Assembly: GCA_914767715.1 (NCBI GenBank)
Contig: OU612067.1
Coordinates: 33,580,162-33,640,161 of the forward strand
DNA length: 60,000 nt
From: Membranipora membranacea
Lineage: Eukaryota; Bryozoa; Gymnolaemata; Cheilostomatida; Membraniporidae
Direction of reading: 5' to 3'
The stretch's first letter is position 1. The number at the start of each line of letters is the position of its first letter. Under the pieces are notes generated by a model. The model ran no database searches. It was given only the letters and a program-made list of their open reading frames with translations, and was not told the DNA's origin. Below, in pieces: positions 49,146 to 60,000 of the stretch. The position numbers were made by a program, and so were the translations under genes.

Positions 49146-50900
49146 TTTTTATTGGCGGTCAAACAATCGCACAAAGATAACTGCTAGGTGCTTTCAATCA
49201 TTTGGTTTAGTTCGGGATTGGCAATGGCTATGACGTGACACCTTGCAAGTTCCATATCTATAACAAGCGAATGATTAAAACAACTGATTTTCATTAAGGC
49301 GTTGCGCTCGTTTGCTCTAGTTCCGAAAGATGACTATGAAGCAATGGTTTATTTATGCATACATAGCCTTGCTTTTTTCAGATTTACCCAAAAATTGTTT
49401 ATGCAATCTTTTCAATTTTTTTATCTGTGTTACGAGAAAATATATTTAGGCATTTATTTGGGCAGTCATTCAATGAACTTTGCAGAGGTAAAAATGTGGC
49501 AAGCAAAATACTCACCGGCTGCTGGGCCGCTTCTGGAAATCATCGATAATTGATCCGTTAAATAAGGAATTTCTGGGACATAATGCTGACAAAATTATAT
49601 TTTTATATAACATATATCCTTTTGAAAGTCAGTGGTCACTAGAGGGCATCAGAGTGTAGGTGCAAGTGCATCAATATTTGTCTGGTTTTGTTATAACTGT
49701 CAGCACACACAAAATCATGAAATTAAAATAAAGCTTCCTATGTAGCCAATACAGTGGGAATATATGTGAATATGATCCTAATGGTGAAAAGAAAATCTTG
49801 CAAGTGAAGCAAGCAAAAAACAATCTATGGCAGATTCTAGGAGACCTCACTTTGTTAAATATGTAGATATATCCAGCCAGTTTCCGGTAAACTATTGAGC
49901 ATATCGTTTTTATAAAAATGAGATATTTTCAGTTACTTCACCAGTGGGTAGATCTTGGGTGGAAACTGCAGCGTTTAATGTTCTATGGTAACGTTACATA
50001 TATCAGATGTCTCCCTATGTGTTGGTACAAATAATAATAATGGGGACTTAAATGGCAAGTCTGTCATCGACCGAAGACTGAGTGTCTTGAGCGGGCGGTC
50101 GCCATATCCGGCGCCATGTTGCTCTACATTGCAGGCAGCTGGGAGCAAACCTGCAGCCTCAATTGAGCCCAGTAGGCGGTATCATCAACATGTTTGAAGC
50201 GGAGAGAGTTATCCTCTCTTGGGTACAGTACTGGGACCCATAGTACTAATGCCGCACCCTATACCCATGCCCGCCGGAAACCCGGCTACTCTTTATATAT
50301 CGAAGAGGAGGTTCTTTTTACTGTGTGTGGGGTGTGCAAACACACAGTGGACCTCCGGTATTTTCAGTCCCGTTCCGCAAGGACCTGGCTAGGATGAATG
50401 GCGTGCCATTACCAAATCACAAGTGACTGCTGGCGCTGGGAATTGAACCTGGACCTCAAAGATCACAAGTCTGTACCCTTAACCATTAGACCACTCCTGA
50501 CTAGGCGGTATACTACAGCGGAATCCAAACTTAAGACCTTCAACCCATGTACATTAGGGGCAAGCGTTCTAACCACCTGAGCCACCTCCTCCTACCACCA
50601 AGTAAAGAAACTGCAAGGGGTACGAGACATCCTTATATGATATCTTCTTATCTCTACTAACTCCTGACAGAGTGAGATTATCATAATGTCTGAGTGCATG
50701 AAAGTTATATAAATCTTTGTCTGGTGACGCTTTGAAAGTCAGTGCACGGCAAGTATTTAAATATAGACAGAGTTCTCAGTAGACTCGTTAGGATAAAATC
50801 AATGAGAAAGTGATGATGATGGTTGAGAAGGAAATCATTTGAAACAAGGGTGTCAGTAAAATGAGAATCAGTGGGATATTTCAAGAGATATTGCTATGTG
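49146..50900. repeat. Diverged direct repeat, unit 2, interrupted by a SINE-like insert
   Basis: Partner of 47170-48040. The match stops near 50035 and resumes near 50600, so the 50041-50600 block was inserted into it. Confidence 0.5.
50041..50600 (-). mobile_element. Composite tRNA-derived SINE-like insert
   Basis: GC-rich against its surroundings. On the minus strand there are two tRNA-like modules: 50530-50590 (GGCTCAGGTGGTTAGAACGC, later GGGTTGAAGGTC) and 50432-50503 (GGTCTAATGGTTAAGGG, later box B GGTTCAATTCC). Acceptor stems do not pair, so these are not working tRNA genes. The tandem tRNA-like arrangement suggests a dimeric SINE. Confidence 0.55.
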
Positions 50901-51700
50901 GATTCTATACCAAATCGAATATTAATTCCCTAAAGGACAAATGAGATTAGAGCGGATTATACTGGGATCAGTAGACAGAAACTGGGACACTGATAGCTTG
51001 ATATAACTTTCCCGTTGGCTGCATTGCATATGTATAGCAATAAAGCTATCATGATCAATAAGATGCACGCTAACAAACTCTAGAAAGGGAGATCAGATGG
51101 TTACTCAAATTGATAATATCAAATATTTTGCGCTTCAGCATGAACATGAGACACTGGAGTAATTAAAAAATATAGTAATGCTGGTCAGGTTTTTTTTCTA
51201 ACAAATACTACATGAAAATACTTCTGACAAGTAATGGTGTGCAGCACTTCAGATAGGACAGATGTTTGTGATGCCATTTACCGGTCGATGGGATCAAGGA
51301 CATAGCTATATAGCAAATCTGTTATCATAGCAATCGACATCCGGCATGATCAGCCTGATGCATAATCGCTGGCGTCTTTCCAGTTTCTCACGATCAGATT
51401 TCAAAGTGTAGTGTGACCAACTGGGCGCAGCATAAATGGGTATGTGTAGATTTAATGTATTAACTGCAGTTCAGGTTTTCTCTATGGTTTTCTCTTCATG
51501 CTTCGAGACTTTGATGCGATAATCATATATAACGTCAGGTAGCCTTGCTGTTGACCCATGCTGGGTGGCAATGATACAAATCATCAATGGAGTACATCTC
51601 TTGTTTTCTTCAAGGAGAATGCAATGGTTGCATAGTTTATCAAACATTTGCTCAAAACTAGCTGACAATTGGACAATTAATTTTCAAACCACAAGAGACG
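50900..51700. other. No gene seen
   Basis: Apart from the end of the repeat above, I see nothing recognisable here. Confidence 0.45.
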
Positions 51701-53640
51701 GAATGAAGTTTGAAGTTTGAAGTTTGAAGTTTGTTTATTGCCTAAATTCTAATATCCATCCTGTGATAGGTTGATAGCATCGAATGTACAGCACATACAT
51801 GGAAAAATAATAATAAAAGGAGTCTGAGCTGCATTAGTTAAAAAATTGCATATAAAATTCAAAAAAGGTATTTTGTCTTTTGGTTGTTCTACACTTGGAT
51901 GGTCTATATTTATCTATTTTTGCTCTACGAGCAGATGTTCTGTTTGTGTTTATTTTAATACGAGAGTTCAAGGGGTGATTATCGTTGTCAGCTATTCTAG
52001 TGAAATGTTTACTGCAAGTGGTGTGCAGGAATGTTGTGATGGGTGGCAGTGCTAGATGGTCCAGCCTCTGCTCGTAGTTGTCAGAGAATGGCAGCACAAT
52101 CCGAGTAGCAGAGCGCTGGATCCTCTCGAGTCGTGTTTTATCGGTGTCTGATAATAGATTATACCATGCAGGGCAGGCGTAGGAGATTATAGACTTAATG
52201 TTAGCTATATAGAAGGTTCTGAGGCCATCACTATCCATGCCCATGCGTTTTAGCAGTCTCATCAAGTATAATCGTTGAGAGCATTTAGATATAATATAGT
52301 CAACATGATTGCTGAAAGTTAGTGTGTTGTCTATGAATACGCCTAAAACTTGGTATGCTCAGAGGGAGAGATAAAGAGGTTATCATCTCCATAGGATATA
52401 CCAAGATGCATAGCAGGTTTGTTTGTAAAAGCTACATTCAGTATCACAGTTTTGCTAGAATTCAAAATCATGTTGTTTTGCTCAGACCAGGTGTTTGCTA
52501 ACAGTATTGCATCAGATATGTTCTCAGTGGATGGATCAATGATAGGCTTATAAAAGGTTGTATCATCAGCATATTTGATACATTTTGTATCATAATCAAA
52601 AGATTTTAAGTCATCAACATAAATTAGCCAAAGGATGGGGCCCAGTTTGGTTCCTTGAGGGGCACCTACTTGAATGGGTTTGTAGTCAGAAAAATTATCA
52701 CAGTATTTTACACATTGCTGTCTTGACTCCAAAAAACTTTCTACTAAGGCAATGACATTAGCGTTAAAACCAAGATGATTCATTTTATATATCAGTATGG
52801 GGTGCTGCATCCTATCGAAGGCTTTGGAAAAATCAAGGCATGCATTTTGTATTAGTTTCACATTAGTATTTGAGTCCAGAACGGATGTCCAGTCATCTAT
52901 CAACTGCAGTATTGCATCGGTGGTACTGAGTTTCTGTTGGTAGGCATATTGATTAGCGTTAAGTACTTCTGCTAGGTGAGATTTCATTTTGGATATAATT
53001 ACTTCCTCCAGTAGTTTGCCGAGATGGAATAATAAGCTGATAGGCCGGTAATCCTTGTATGTAGATGGTGTTTTGTTTTTAGGGATTGGTACTACTTGCG
53101 CCTTTTTCCAAATATCAGGGAAAGAGTTGGTATCCAGGGCACAGTTAATAATGTTGTGTAGTGGAATGGCTATATCTTCTATGCCTTCCTTAGATATCCA
53201 TGTGGGGAAGTCTTCATTTGATGTAGCTTTTGAAATATCCAGTTTTCTCATGAGGAGTTTGACTTCTCCTATACTTAGATGGTCTAGCTTGTTGGTGTTA
53301 GTAGTTACATAGGCAGAGCTCGAGGTAGCTCGTATTCCCCCGACTTCTACATAGTAAGAGTTGAGATTTTTACAGAAAGTGTCATTTGATAGTTTGGTGT
53401 CGTCGATAATCACATGTGTTGATGATTGTTGTTGTTTAGTTTTGTTTGTCAGCTTTTTTAGTGTCCCACCAGGCTTTAGTGTTTTGGTTTTTGTTGAGGG
53501 TTTCCCGGACAAATTTTCTTTTGTTTTGTCTGAGGAGTCGTTGGCAGATGGTTCTCAGTAGTTTGTGCGATGGGCAGTTGAGTATAAAATACCAAGTTTG
53601 TGAGAAGACTAATCAGTACACTTCTCTCCCCTACAACAGG
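51700..53640 (-). mobile_element. 5'-truncated, frameshifted LINE reverse transcriptase (CR1/L2-like)
   Basis: The main frame 53512-52343 holds the RT core: PIPKNKTPSTYKDYRPISLL, NQYAYQQKLSTTDAI, CLDFSKAFDRM, GAPQGTKLGPILWLIYVDDL and the catalytic YADD at 52562-52573. A frame change near 52345 leads into LGVFIDNTLTFSNH, and 52265-51834 continues with the C-terminal part (ISYACPAWYNLLS, RIQRSATRIV). A second shift near 53465 splits the linker (KAWWDT before LKKLTNKTK). No endonuclease is seen upstream. The 3' end has about four TTTGAAG-type repeats at 51705-51736, like the microsatellite tails of CR1 elements. Inactive. Confidence 0.85.
51705..51736. repeat. TTTGAAG microsatellite at LINE 3' end
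   Basis: About four tandem copies of GAAGTTT next to TGTTTATTG; read on the minus strand it forms the tail of the element at 51700-53640. Confidence 0.75.
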
Positions 53641-54626
53641 AGAGCAACTAAATCTCTTATATGAACAATTGTTTGAATGACTTGGTGAGTATGTCAATAG
53701 CTTATTTTGTAAAAGGTTTGACATTAGATGCTTGATAGGTTGATATTTTCATTTTACAGAATACAGTTGTCAAAATATTTATTTTCGTGCGAACTCTGAC
53801 CTAAGTAAATTTAACGAAATCATCGCAATGGATTGTGATCGATTTAAAGACTCTGCTATTCCTTTTGCTATCCCTTTTGTGTCATAAAAATTATTGGTTC
53901 TCAACCTGCACAGGTTAAATAATTACAGTGTTGAACTGAAAGACTTAAGTACGATGCATAATTGGGATCGTATCAATTTCTCTTCTCACAACATTTAGGG
54001 CCTTTATGGCGTTACATCATCATGCTGCCAGCCTTGTTCTTATGCTGTTGAGCTCAGACAATGATGAGATATCTCAATATAGAAAATAAGGCATCCTGAA
54101 AATACCTAGAACCTTCTCCAAACCATCTGATAGACTAAATGTTTCATCATAGTTGCCAAATTCACCCTCATTTGACAACTGTTGTGCAATTCAACATCAA
54201 CTAACAATATTATATTATAGCAATAGGGAGTAGATTTTGGAACCTGTTTGTTGTAGTGTATTCAAACTAACATGACAAATGCTGAGGTGTCCAGTATTGG
54301 TGCAACTTCTTCGTCTTATCCCATTCTCCAGTTCTCTCCAAGACAGCGTGCTTATTAATGCCTCAATTCCCTGCGCATTCCCGGATGTAGCCTGAGTTCT
54401 TATGCAGCACTCTTATCTCCTTCCCTATTTACAACATATATCATACCTAGCACTACATTTGTGACTAAATTAATCAGTTTGTGCCTCATCAGCAACATAA
54501 TGAACGTTATATTTGTTATAAATTGTGAGATAAAAGCGGAAATGGTTTTTATTGGAGTTACCATCATAATTTTGAATTCCATTAAACTAATTGATCAATT
54601 TAGTATTTTCTATATTTTTCCCTCAG
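53640..54626. other. No gene seen; upstream of VMO-I-like gene
   Basis: AT-rich. The promoter and first non-coding exon of the VMO-I-like gene may lie here, because the first coding exon begins at a splice acceptor (tttttccctcag before 54627). Confidence 0.4.
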
Positions 54627-54644
54627 GTTTTAATTCATCTGAAC

Positions 54645-57081
54645 ATGACAGGAGTAGTGTGCTTCCTCTTTATGATGGTGGTGTCAGTCAGTTCTCATGT
54701 GAGCCCCAGAGATGATGAAGTGGCTGCAATTGAACCAGCTGTTTTCACCGACTGGGGCTCATACGGCACTCCGATATACTGTGACCCCGGCTATTTTGTT
54801 ACTAAGTTTGCTATTAGAATGCAGCGGTACGCAGAGGGACAAGATGATACTGCAATTAATCGAATAAGGTTAACATGCCAGTGAGTAAGAGCGTGCTGAA
54901 TATTAGATCTTGTCCTTTTTGAGGTGGAAATTGAATATGTTCTTATCAGATTTTCTTGATTTTGATTGTGAAAGCCCGGAAACAGTTTTGTTGAGGCATA
55001 ACCTTAAGACAGCTAATTTGTGTAAATTTCTCTTTCGATCCCTTACATGATGAAAATCATAGAAATGTTATATACATTGACTCCGATAAACTATTGAATA
55101 TTATTGTTACCAATTCTTCTTGACAGACCATTCTGTGACGGAGATCGTACATTGTCGTCGTCGAGGTACCAGGAGCACATTGAGTTTCATGTTGGAGACT
55201 TAGGTATATGGGGTAAAACTATCAGCTGCGGATAAAACTCCTTCATGATTGGAGCCATTCTTAAGTCAGAACAAGACCATGGAGTATTGGACGACACTGC
55301 CTGTAAGTATTGATGCTATACATTTTCTATACCTCTTATTTCTGTAAATGTTTGTAAATGGGGTTGTGTCAGAAGTTGTCCCTTATTATAGGGGGCGCTG
55401 AACAGATGAGACCATAAATTGACACTTTTTTTTATATAAGATCAATCCGATACGGTGTTTACCATGAAATCTTAAATATCTATCTGTATACGTGAACAAA
55501 GCAAACAAAAGGAATATGGGCCATGGGCATTGTCCATTGAATTCCATATCTGGAATAGCATCATTAGCTTTCTTTTGCAAAACAAAGGGCTTGCAAAAAT
55601 AGCCAGTCCCTAGTAGCAATCTAGAAATGCCCTAATCATCGACACTGTATGGGATATAATTACTGTTTGCAATTTTGTAAACAAGACAATTTCTCAGGCT
55701 AATTATTCATGCTACTAGGGACAGCCAATCAGATAACAGTCAGATGGGTCCCTGTGTTAAGTGTCCTAACCGTATAACGCTATGATACTATTTCCATTCT
55801 AAGAGAAGAATCTAATTCGGTGGCATTGTCACATATTCTGTGCTAACCAAAAAGCCAAATAGCCAAAAAGCCCAATAGCTTTTGGAATGTTCTAGAAGCA
55901 TTTCATCAGCATTGTTTTTTTGTATTTCATCATCATTTCATCACCTTTGTTTTTCTATTATATCCTATAAATAGTGAGAGCATCAAGATACCAATACCAT
56001 TATACACAAGACAGTTAATCAGTGATGTTGTTTAGTGAATGTTTATACTAGACAATAAAATCAGATAATTCTAAAAATGCTATTTCTCTGCTCTGGAAGA
56101 CAAGCTGTATGTCATATGTAAAGTGTTCGACTCTGACTACAAGAATTCTCAAACTCGTCACACAGTTTCAATAATTTTGTGACAGGCATCACTTGTATTT
56201 TAAAGGCCTCATGCATGCACCATTGCCCCATTCCATTTCGCAACATCGTCAAATAACTCTATCATAATAGTATAATAATAATCATAATAAACCTATCATA
56301 ATAACACAATATCAAAAATAAATTTTTCATGTCTGGCCCTATTAAACTATCTATACTAAATTGGCGGATTCGTTTCATGCTGGGCACTGTGCAGATTAAA
56401 AGCATATACAATAACTACTAATCAACGCTAAGTTAGATATGATATATATGTACATACTTATCCATATATGTATATATATATCACATGCAGGGATACCATT
56501 GGATTGTGTGTAATTTGAAGCATTTATACAGGAATTCTATCTTATTTGATTGTTCTAGTAACTGGTATGACAATGTAACTGCTTGAATGTGATCAAATAT
56601 GAGCTCGGAATTCACGAGGGAGACAATGGAAAATGGGGCTCTTACAACGATCTAGGTGAAGCATGTCCAGGTAACTCACTTGTTTGTGGAATTAATGCCC
56701 AAATGGAACCTGATCAGGGCATCAACGGAGATAATTCCGCCCTTAACCATGTCAGGTTTGATTGTTGTGCAAGACCAACGCGTGGGACATGGTGAGTGTA
56801 CAATTACATTGAAATTGTATTGTGTATTGTAATAGTGAGTAACATAGTATTGCCTCAATAATTTCTTGAATCATTGTTTAGTGTATTTTAGATTCGCCCT
56901 TATTGAATTCACATCATATCATTGTTATTCGCATCTTCAACTGTATTGCTTAATAGATTCATCGTTGCTTTTCTAGAAAAATATTTTGATCCGTTATCAG
57001 GTTGGGTATGGAAACTGGGACAAAGTTCTAATCTATATTTTTTTGTTTATTTGCAGCTGGGTTCGACCCTATACAAAATAA
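54645..57081 (+). pseudogene. VMO-I family secreted protein gene, frame interrupted
   Basis: Vitelline membrane outer layer protein I is a secreted three-fold beta-prism protein. Exon 1 (from acceptor at 54627; ATG 54645; end 54880) codes for a leader MTGVVCFLFMMVVSVSSHV and WGSYGTPIYCDPGYFV..FAIRMQ, then GQDDTAINRIRLTC, the family repeat. Exon 2 (55127-55302) continues CDGD, GIWGKTISCG, an in-frame TAA (55233-55235), then MIGAILKSEQ and VLDDTA. Exon 3 (about 56559-56788) has NWYDNVTA in one frame and then KWGSYNDLG, LVCGINAQM and ALNHVRFDCC in another. A final exon (57057-57081) codes CWVRPYTK and a stop. The TAA and the frame break point to a pseudogene or an incomplete exon model. Confidence 0.6.
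55303..56558 (+). other. Long intron of the VMO-I-like gene
   Basis: Contains an AGCCAAAA-type short repeat (about 55848-55880) and an AT dinucleotide-rich stretch (about 56440-56482). A small missing VMO-I exon may hide here, since the DDTA of exon 2 is not followed by the expected N-x-I-x-F-x-C segment. I could not find it. Confidence 0.4.
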
Positions 57082-59930
57082 CTGGTCCTTATCAACGATT
57101 TATTATATATCAAAGCTTGTAGATTATAATCAATGAACTATTTCAATACAAAAGAGTCACAGAACCTTTTGCCGTCCCTTTTTAAATGCATATAAATATA
57201 ATTCTCCTATTTCACCTATCAATAACATTGCAAGGAGCTTCAAACTACTGACATCACTCAGGAAAATTTGTGCTAATTGAATTCAGCCCAGTTCCAAGAT
57301 TGAGGCTTGAATCTCAGAATTATCACCTTATGGGCAAATAATTATGAAATAAAGCACTAGGTGATCAGGTCAAAAGTGTCAACTAGTAAGCGGTAACTAC
57401 ATAGTGATAAATACAAGGATAAATAATTCCATACCCTGATTCTGACAATCAGTTTGTGCAAATTATTTCCCCATTTAGGTGACAATGCTGAGATTGCAGC
57501 CTCATTACATTGATTTGAGCTGAACAGAATTTAATGAGCACACATCCCGCACAGGCACAGGTGGAATGCATCAGAATCCTCTAACACTTTTTGATATGGC
57601 TAAAGGTACATTAAGTTAGAGCTGCTCGGCTCTTCTACGGGTGTCATGGTTTTCCGTTTTCTCTACAACATGAATTAGTGATTGAGGAATTTCCCATGGC
57701 CTTGTATTCATTCAACAGACAACATATCATGTTTGACATAATGAATTACTGAAAGCAGATAGTTGGCCGATCTCCAGTAACCAACAGGATACATGTGGGT
57801 ACCATTGTACAATGCCTTAGGAATGCGTCGGTCCCAAAACCAAAAACTAAAGCCATGCAAGATCTTTACTAGTCCAAATAAACAATGGATGGCAATGTTT
57901 TCCAATTTTTCAAACATATACAAAAATGTGTATGGCCCTAGCTCATAATTTTTTTTATTCATTCTGATGTAGCTCGTATTTGCTACCATGAAAAATGAAA
58001 ATTGTTGATATGGTGTGAACAAAACTGGCCAATTAAAGTTATGCCACCATCATTGCAATCAAATGGATATATATTGGCTAAAATCTTCAATTTAAATTCA
58101 GATTTAGATGAGGAATTAAAAGATTTTGTTGTGAAAGGCCTTCTGAAAATCAGGCAGAAAGTACGACAAAAACGTAGAGATTCGGATGGAACCAACAATG
58201 GAAATGTGACATTACATGTCTTTTTCAAACTCACTTATTATTTTGGAAAATAATGCGACAAAATTGTTCTGATAGATTATTATCACCATCAAAGTCGATA
58301 ATGCTATATATAACCTTCAATTATTCTATGATTTCCTATAGAGTCCTATACATGCACCTTTGTATTATCCAATCACCACTGACCATTTCCGACTGATCTA
58401 ACTTAAAGTCAAGATAAGGAATGTAAAAAAAACAATTATGGTGATCACGGTGAGGACAGAGCAATGAGAAAAAATTGGATAATTTATCTTATTTAATACA
58501 TATATGGCATCACATGTAAGCCTACAGACAATCCTTACACCCAAAATATTCAAGATGACAAATGATGATCGATTTCTTCTGTTACATTGGATAGTAAACG
58601 GAGATGAAACAGTACCTGCCTTAACCTCAGCTTTCACCAGACTGCATGTAAACTGCAAATCATTCAATGCCTAGAAATCATTGTTCTGCAACCAATTTAA
58701 TTTTCATTTTTAAACAAATAACTATAATTTATTATTATTATTACATGTGATGACTTTGTGAAGACCCCTCAAACAACATATAGATATAAGAGAGGTTATT
58801 AAGGTGAAACAAGGAAAAATTATCAAGATGCTTAAACCATTTGTATAAGGCCGTCCACATAATACTCGCATAGATATGTGAGATGTTGCAAAGAGCTTCC
58901 TGTAACTATGAATATTTCTTATGCCTGAACAAACAATCCATCCAGGTATGTTATCTCCTTGCATTTTTTTTACTTACACAATATAGCGGGACAAAAAAAT
59001 TACAGTTTCAATTTACTGCAAGTTTGATTATATAGATTTATCACCTCATTAAAATTATATTTTTATACTTTTTATTCTGGATATTCTGATGATAATAATA
59101 TTTTGCAAGAGTTTCCCCACAACTTCTTGACATTAAAACAGCATAAAAACAAATGCATCCAACTCTCTGTAAATCGTGAAAACACCATAGAGCTGTACAG
59201 AGCGACAACACCTTAATCATATCACGGATCAAAGTGGCGGAGACGTCACAGACAGCTAACTGGAACTATGAAAGTGTATTTCACAAATAGAACATCTCCT
59301 TGTATATAGGATTCTCTTCAAGGATATTTTTAACAAATATTACAATAAGATATATTAACTTGATTATTAGATTCGACCATCGACCACCATTGATCATCGT
59401 TTTAGTTTTTGGCCACTTGCAAGCGTAGCATGATGTCTCTGTTTATTTGCATCAAAACAACTTCTTGTCAACAAATTACCTAGTTTTATTTTAAATGATT
59501 ATTTCAATTTGACTAGAACGGCTTGACTACTTTTAATATTTCTTAAATCGCGGATCAAAATGATCTCAGACGGTTTACTGCAAGTGTAAAATTGTAATAT
59601 GTTTAATGGTCATCATGATGTCTTTGATTGTAATTCTGTTATTTTTGAATAATACTAAAATAAGAATAGGATTTGTTGGCCACCTATTATTTGTAACATA
59701 TCACCATTTTGGCTTTTTGTTCACTAGTGACTTTCTAAAACATGATATCAACATGGGCACCCTTACTCACTGCGAATGTGACATTGACAAATTTTATAAC
59801 ACCACAGGCTACAACAAGCCACCGTTGTGACCAGCTTTGGGATGTGAAGATGTTTTAGATTTCATGGATGAGTTGTGGTAACTACAGATTTCCCATGTAC
59901 AGAGCAGAGATGAAAACATCAAAAAATATC
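57082..59930. other. No supportable gene
   Basis: AT-rich. A plus-strand frame at 58002-58253 has a charged, protein-like stretch (DLDEELKDFVVKGLLKIRQK) but no recognised family, splice context or homolog in the window. The rest shows nothing. Confidence 0.4.
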
Positions 59931-59936
59931 AGCTGC

Positions 59937-60000
59937 TGCTGCTGTCCGGGACTTGTAACCTGGCCACTCCAGTCAAATTAGTGCTAAACGCTCAGCCAAG
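59937..60000 (-). repeat. tRNA-like SINE fragment at window end
   Basis: The minus strand reads TGGCTGAGCGTTTAGCAC (box A-like) then GGTTACAAGTCC (box B-like), preceded on the plus strand by a short GCT repeat. It resembles a tRNA-Leu-derived SINE head and runs to the window edge. Confidence 0.45.

Noticed and set aside
58002-58253. 83-codon plus-strand frame, charged C-terminal half
   Set aside because: No recognised family or splice partners, and an equally long antisense frame exists; too weak to call.

Overview
The window reads as nuclear DNA of a non-vertebrate animal. It is AT-rich, genes are split into short exons by GT-AG introns, it carries tRNA-derived SINE-like repeats and several decayed non-LTR retrotransposons, and the proteins are built from metazoan extracellular modules (fucolectin/F5-8C-like lectin, fibronectin type III, CCP/Sushi, VMO-I). 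I cannot name the species.

From about 44.6 kb down to the left edge, the minus strand holds a head-to-tail cluster of three paralogous single-pass receptors, here called A (44621-31115), B (29104-13251) and C (11297 to beyond base 130). I rebuilt them exon by exon. Each starts with a one-exon signal peptide, then a two-exon lectin-like domain, then FN3 domains of two exons each (five in A, seven in B, six visible in C). A and B finish with one CCP domain, a transmembrane helix and a short tail with four tyrosines, including a YEEI and a YQN motif. Every domain boundary is a phase-1 intron and every FN3 domain is split by a phase-0 intron. The A and B models add up exactly to open frames of 835 and 1029 residues.

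A unit of about 13 kb (3' part of one gene, intergenic spacer, 5' part of the next) occurs twice, at about 3.0-16.1 kb and 20.8-34.0 kb. B therefore looks like a chimera: its 5' half matches C and its 3' half matches A, while its middle FN3 exons are its own. Identity is highest over the spacer and lectin exons (about 8.0-12.5 kb against 25.9-30.3 kb) and falls off on both sides.

The introns carry insertions: a foldback-like element with 15-bp-repeat arms between the lectin exons of B and C, an EN-RT LINE remnant shared by A and B, a LINE found only in B, an RNase H fragment in A, and tRNA-like SINEs. From 45.4 to 54.6 kb I see no host gene, only diverged repeats, SINE-like DNA and two LINE remnants. 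On the plus strand at 54.6-57.1 kb lies a VMO-I (vitelline membrane outer layer protein I) family gene whose frame is interrupted. From 57.1 to 60 kb I see no supportable gene.

The most interesting system is the receptor cluster. Lectin ectodomains, varying FN3 number, chimeric gene formation and a phosphotyrosine-type tail suggest immune or self-recognition receptors. The role is inference; the gene structure is read directly from the sequence.
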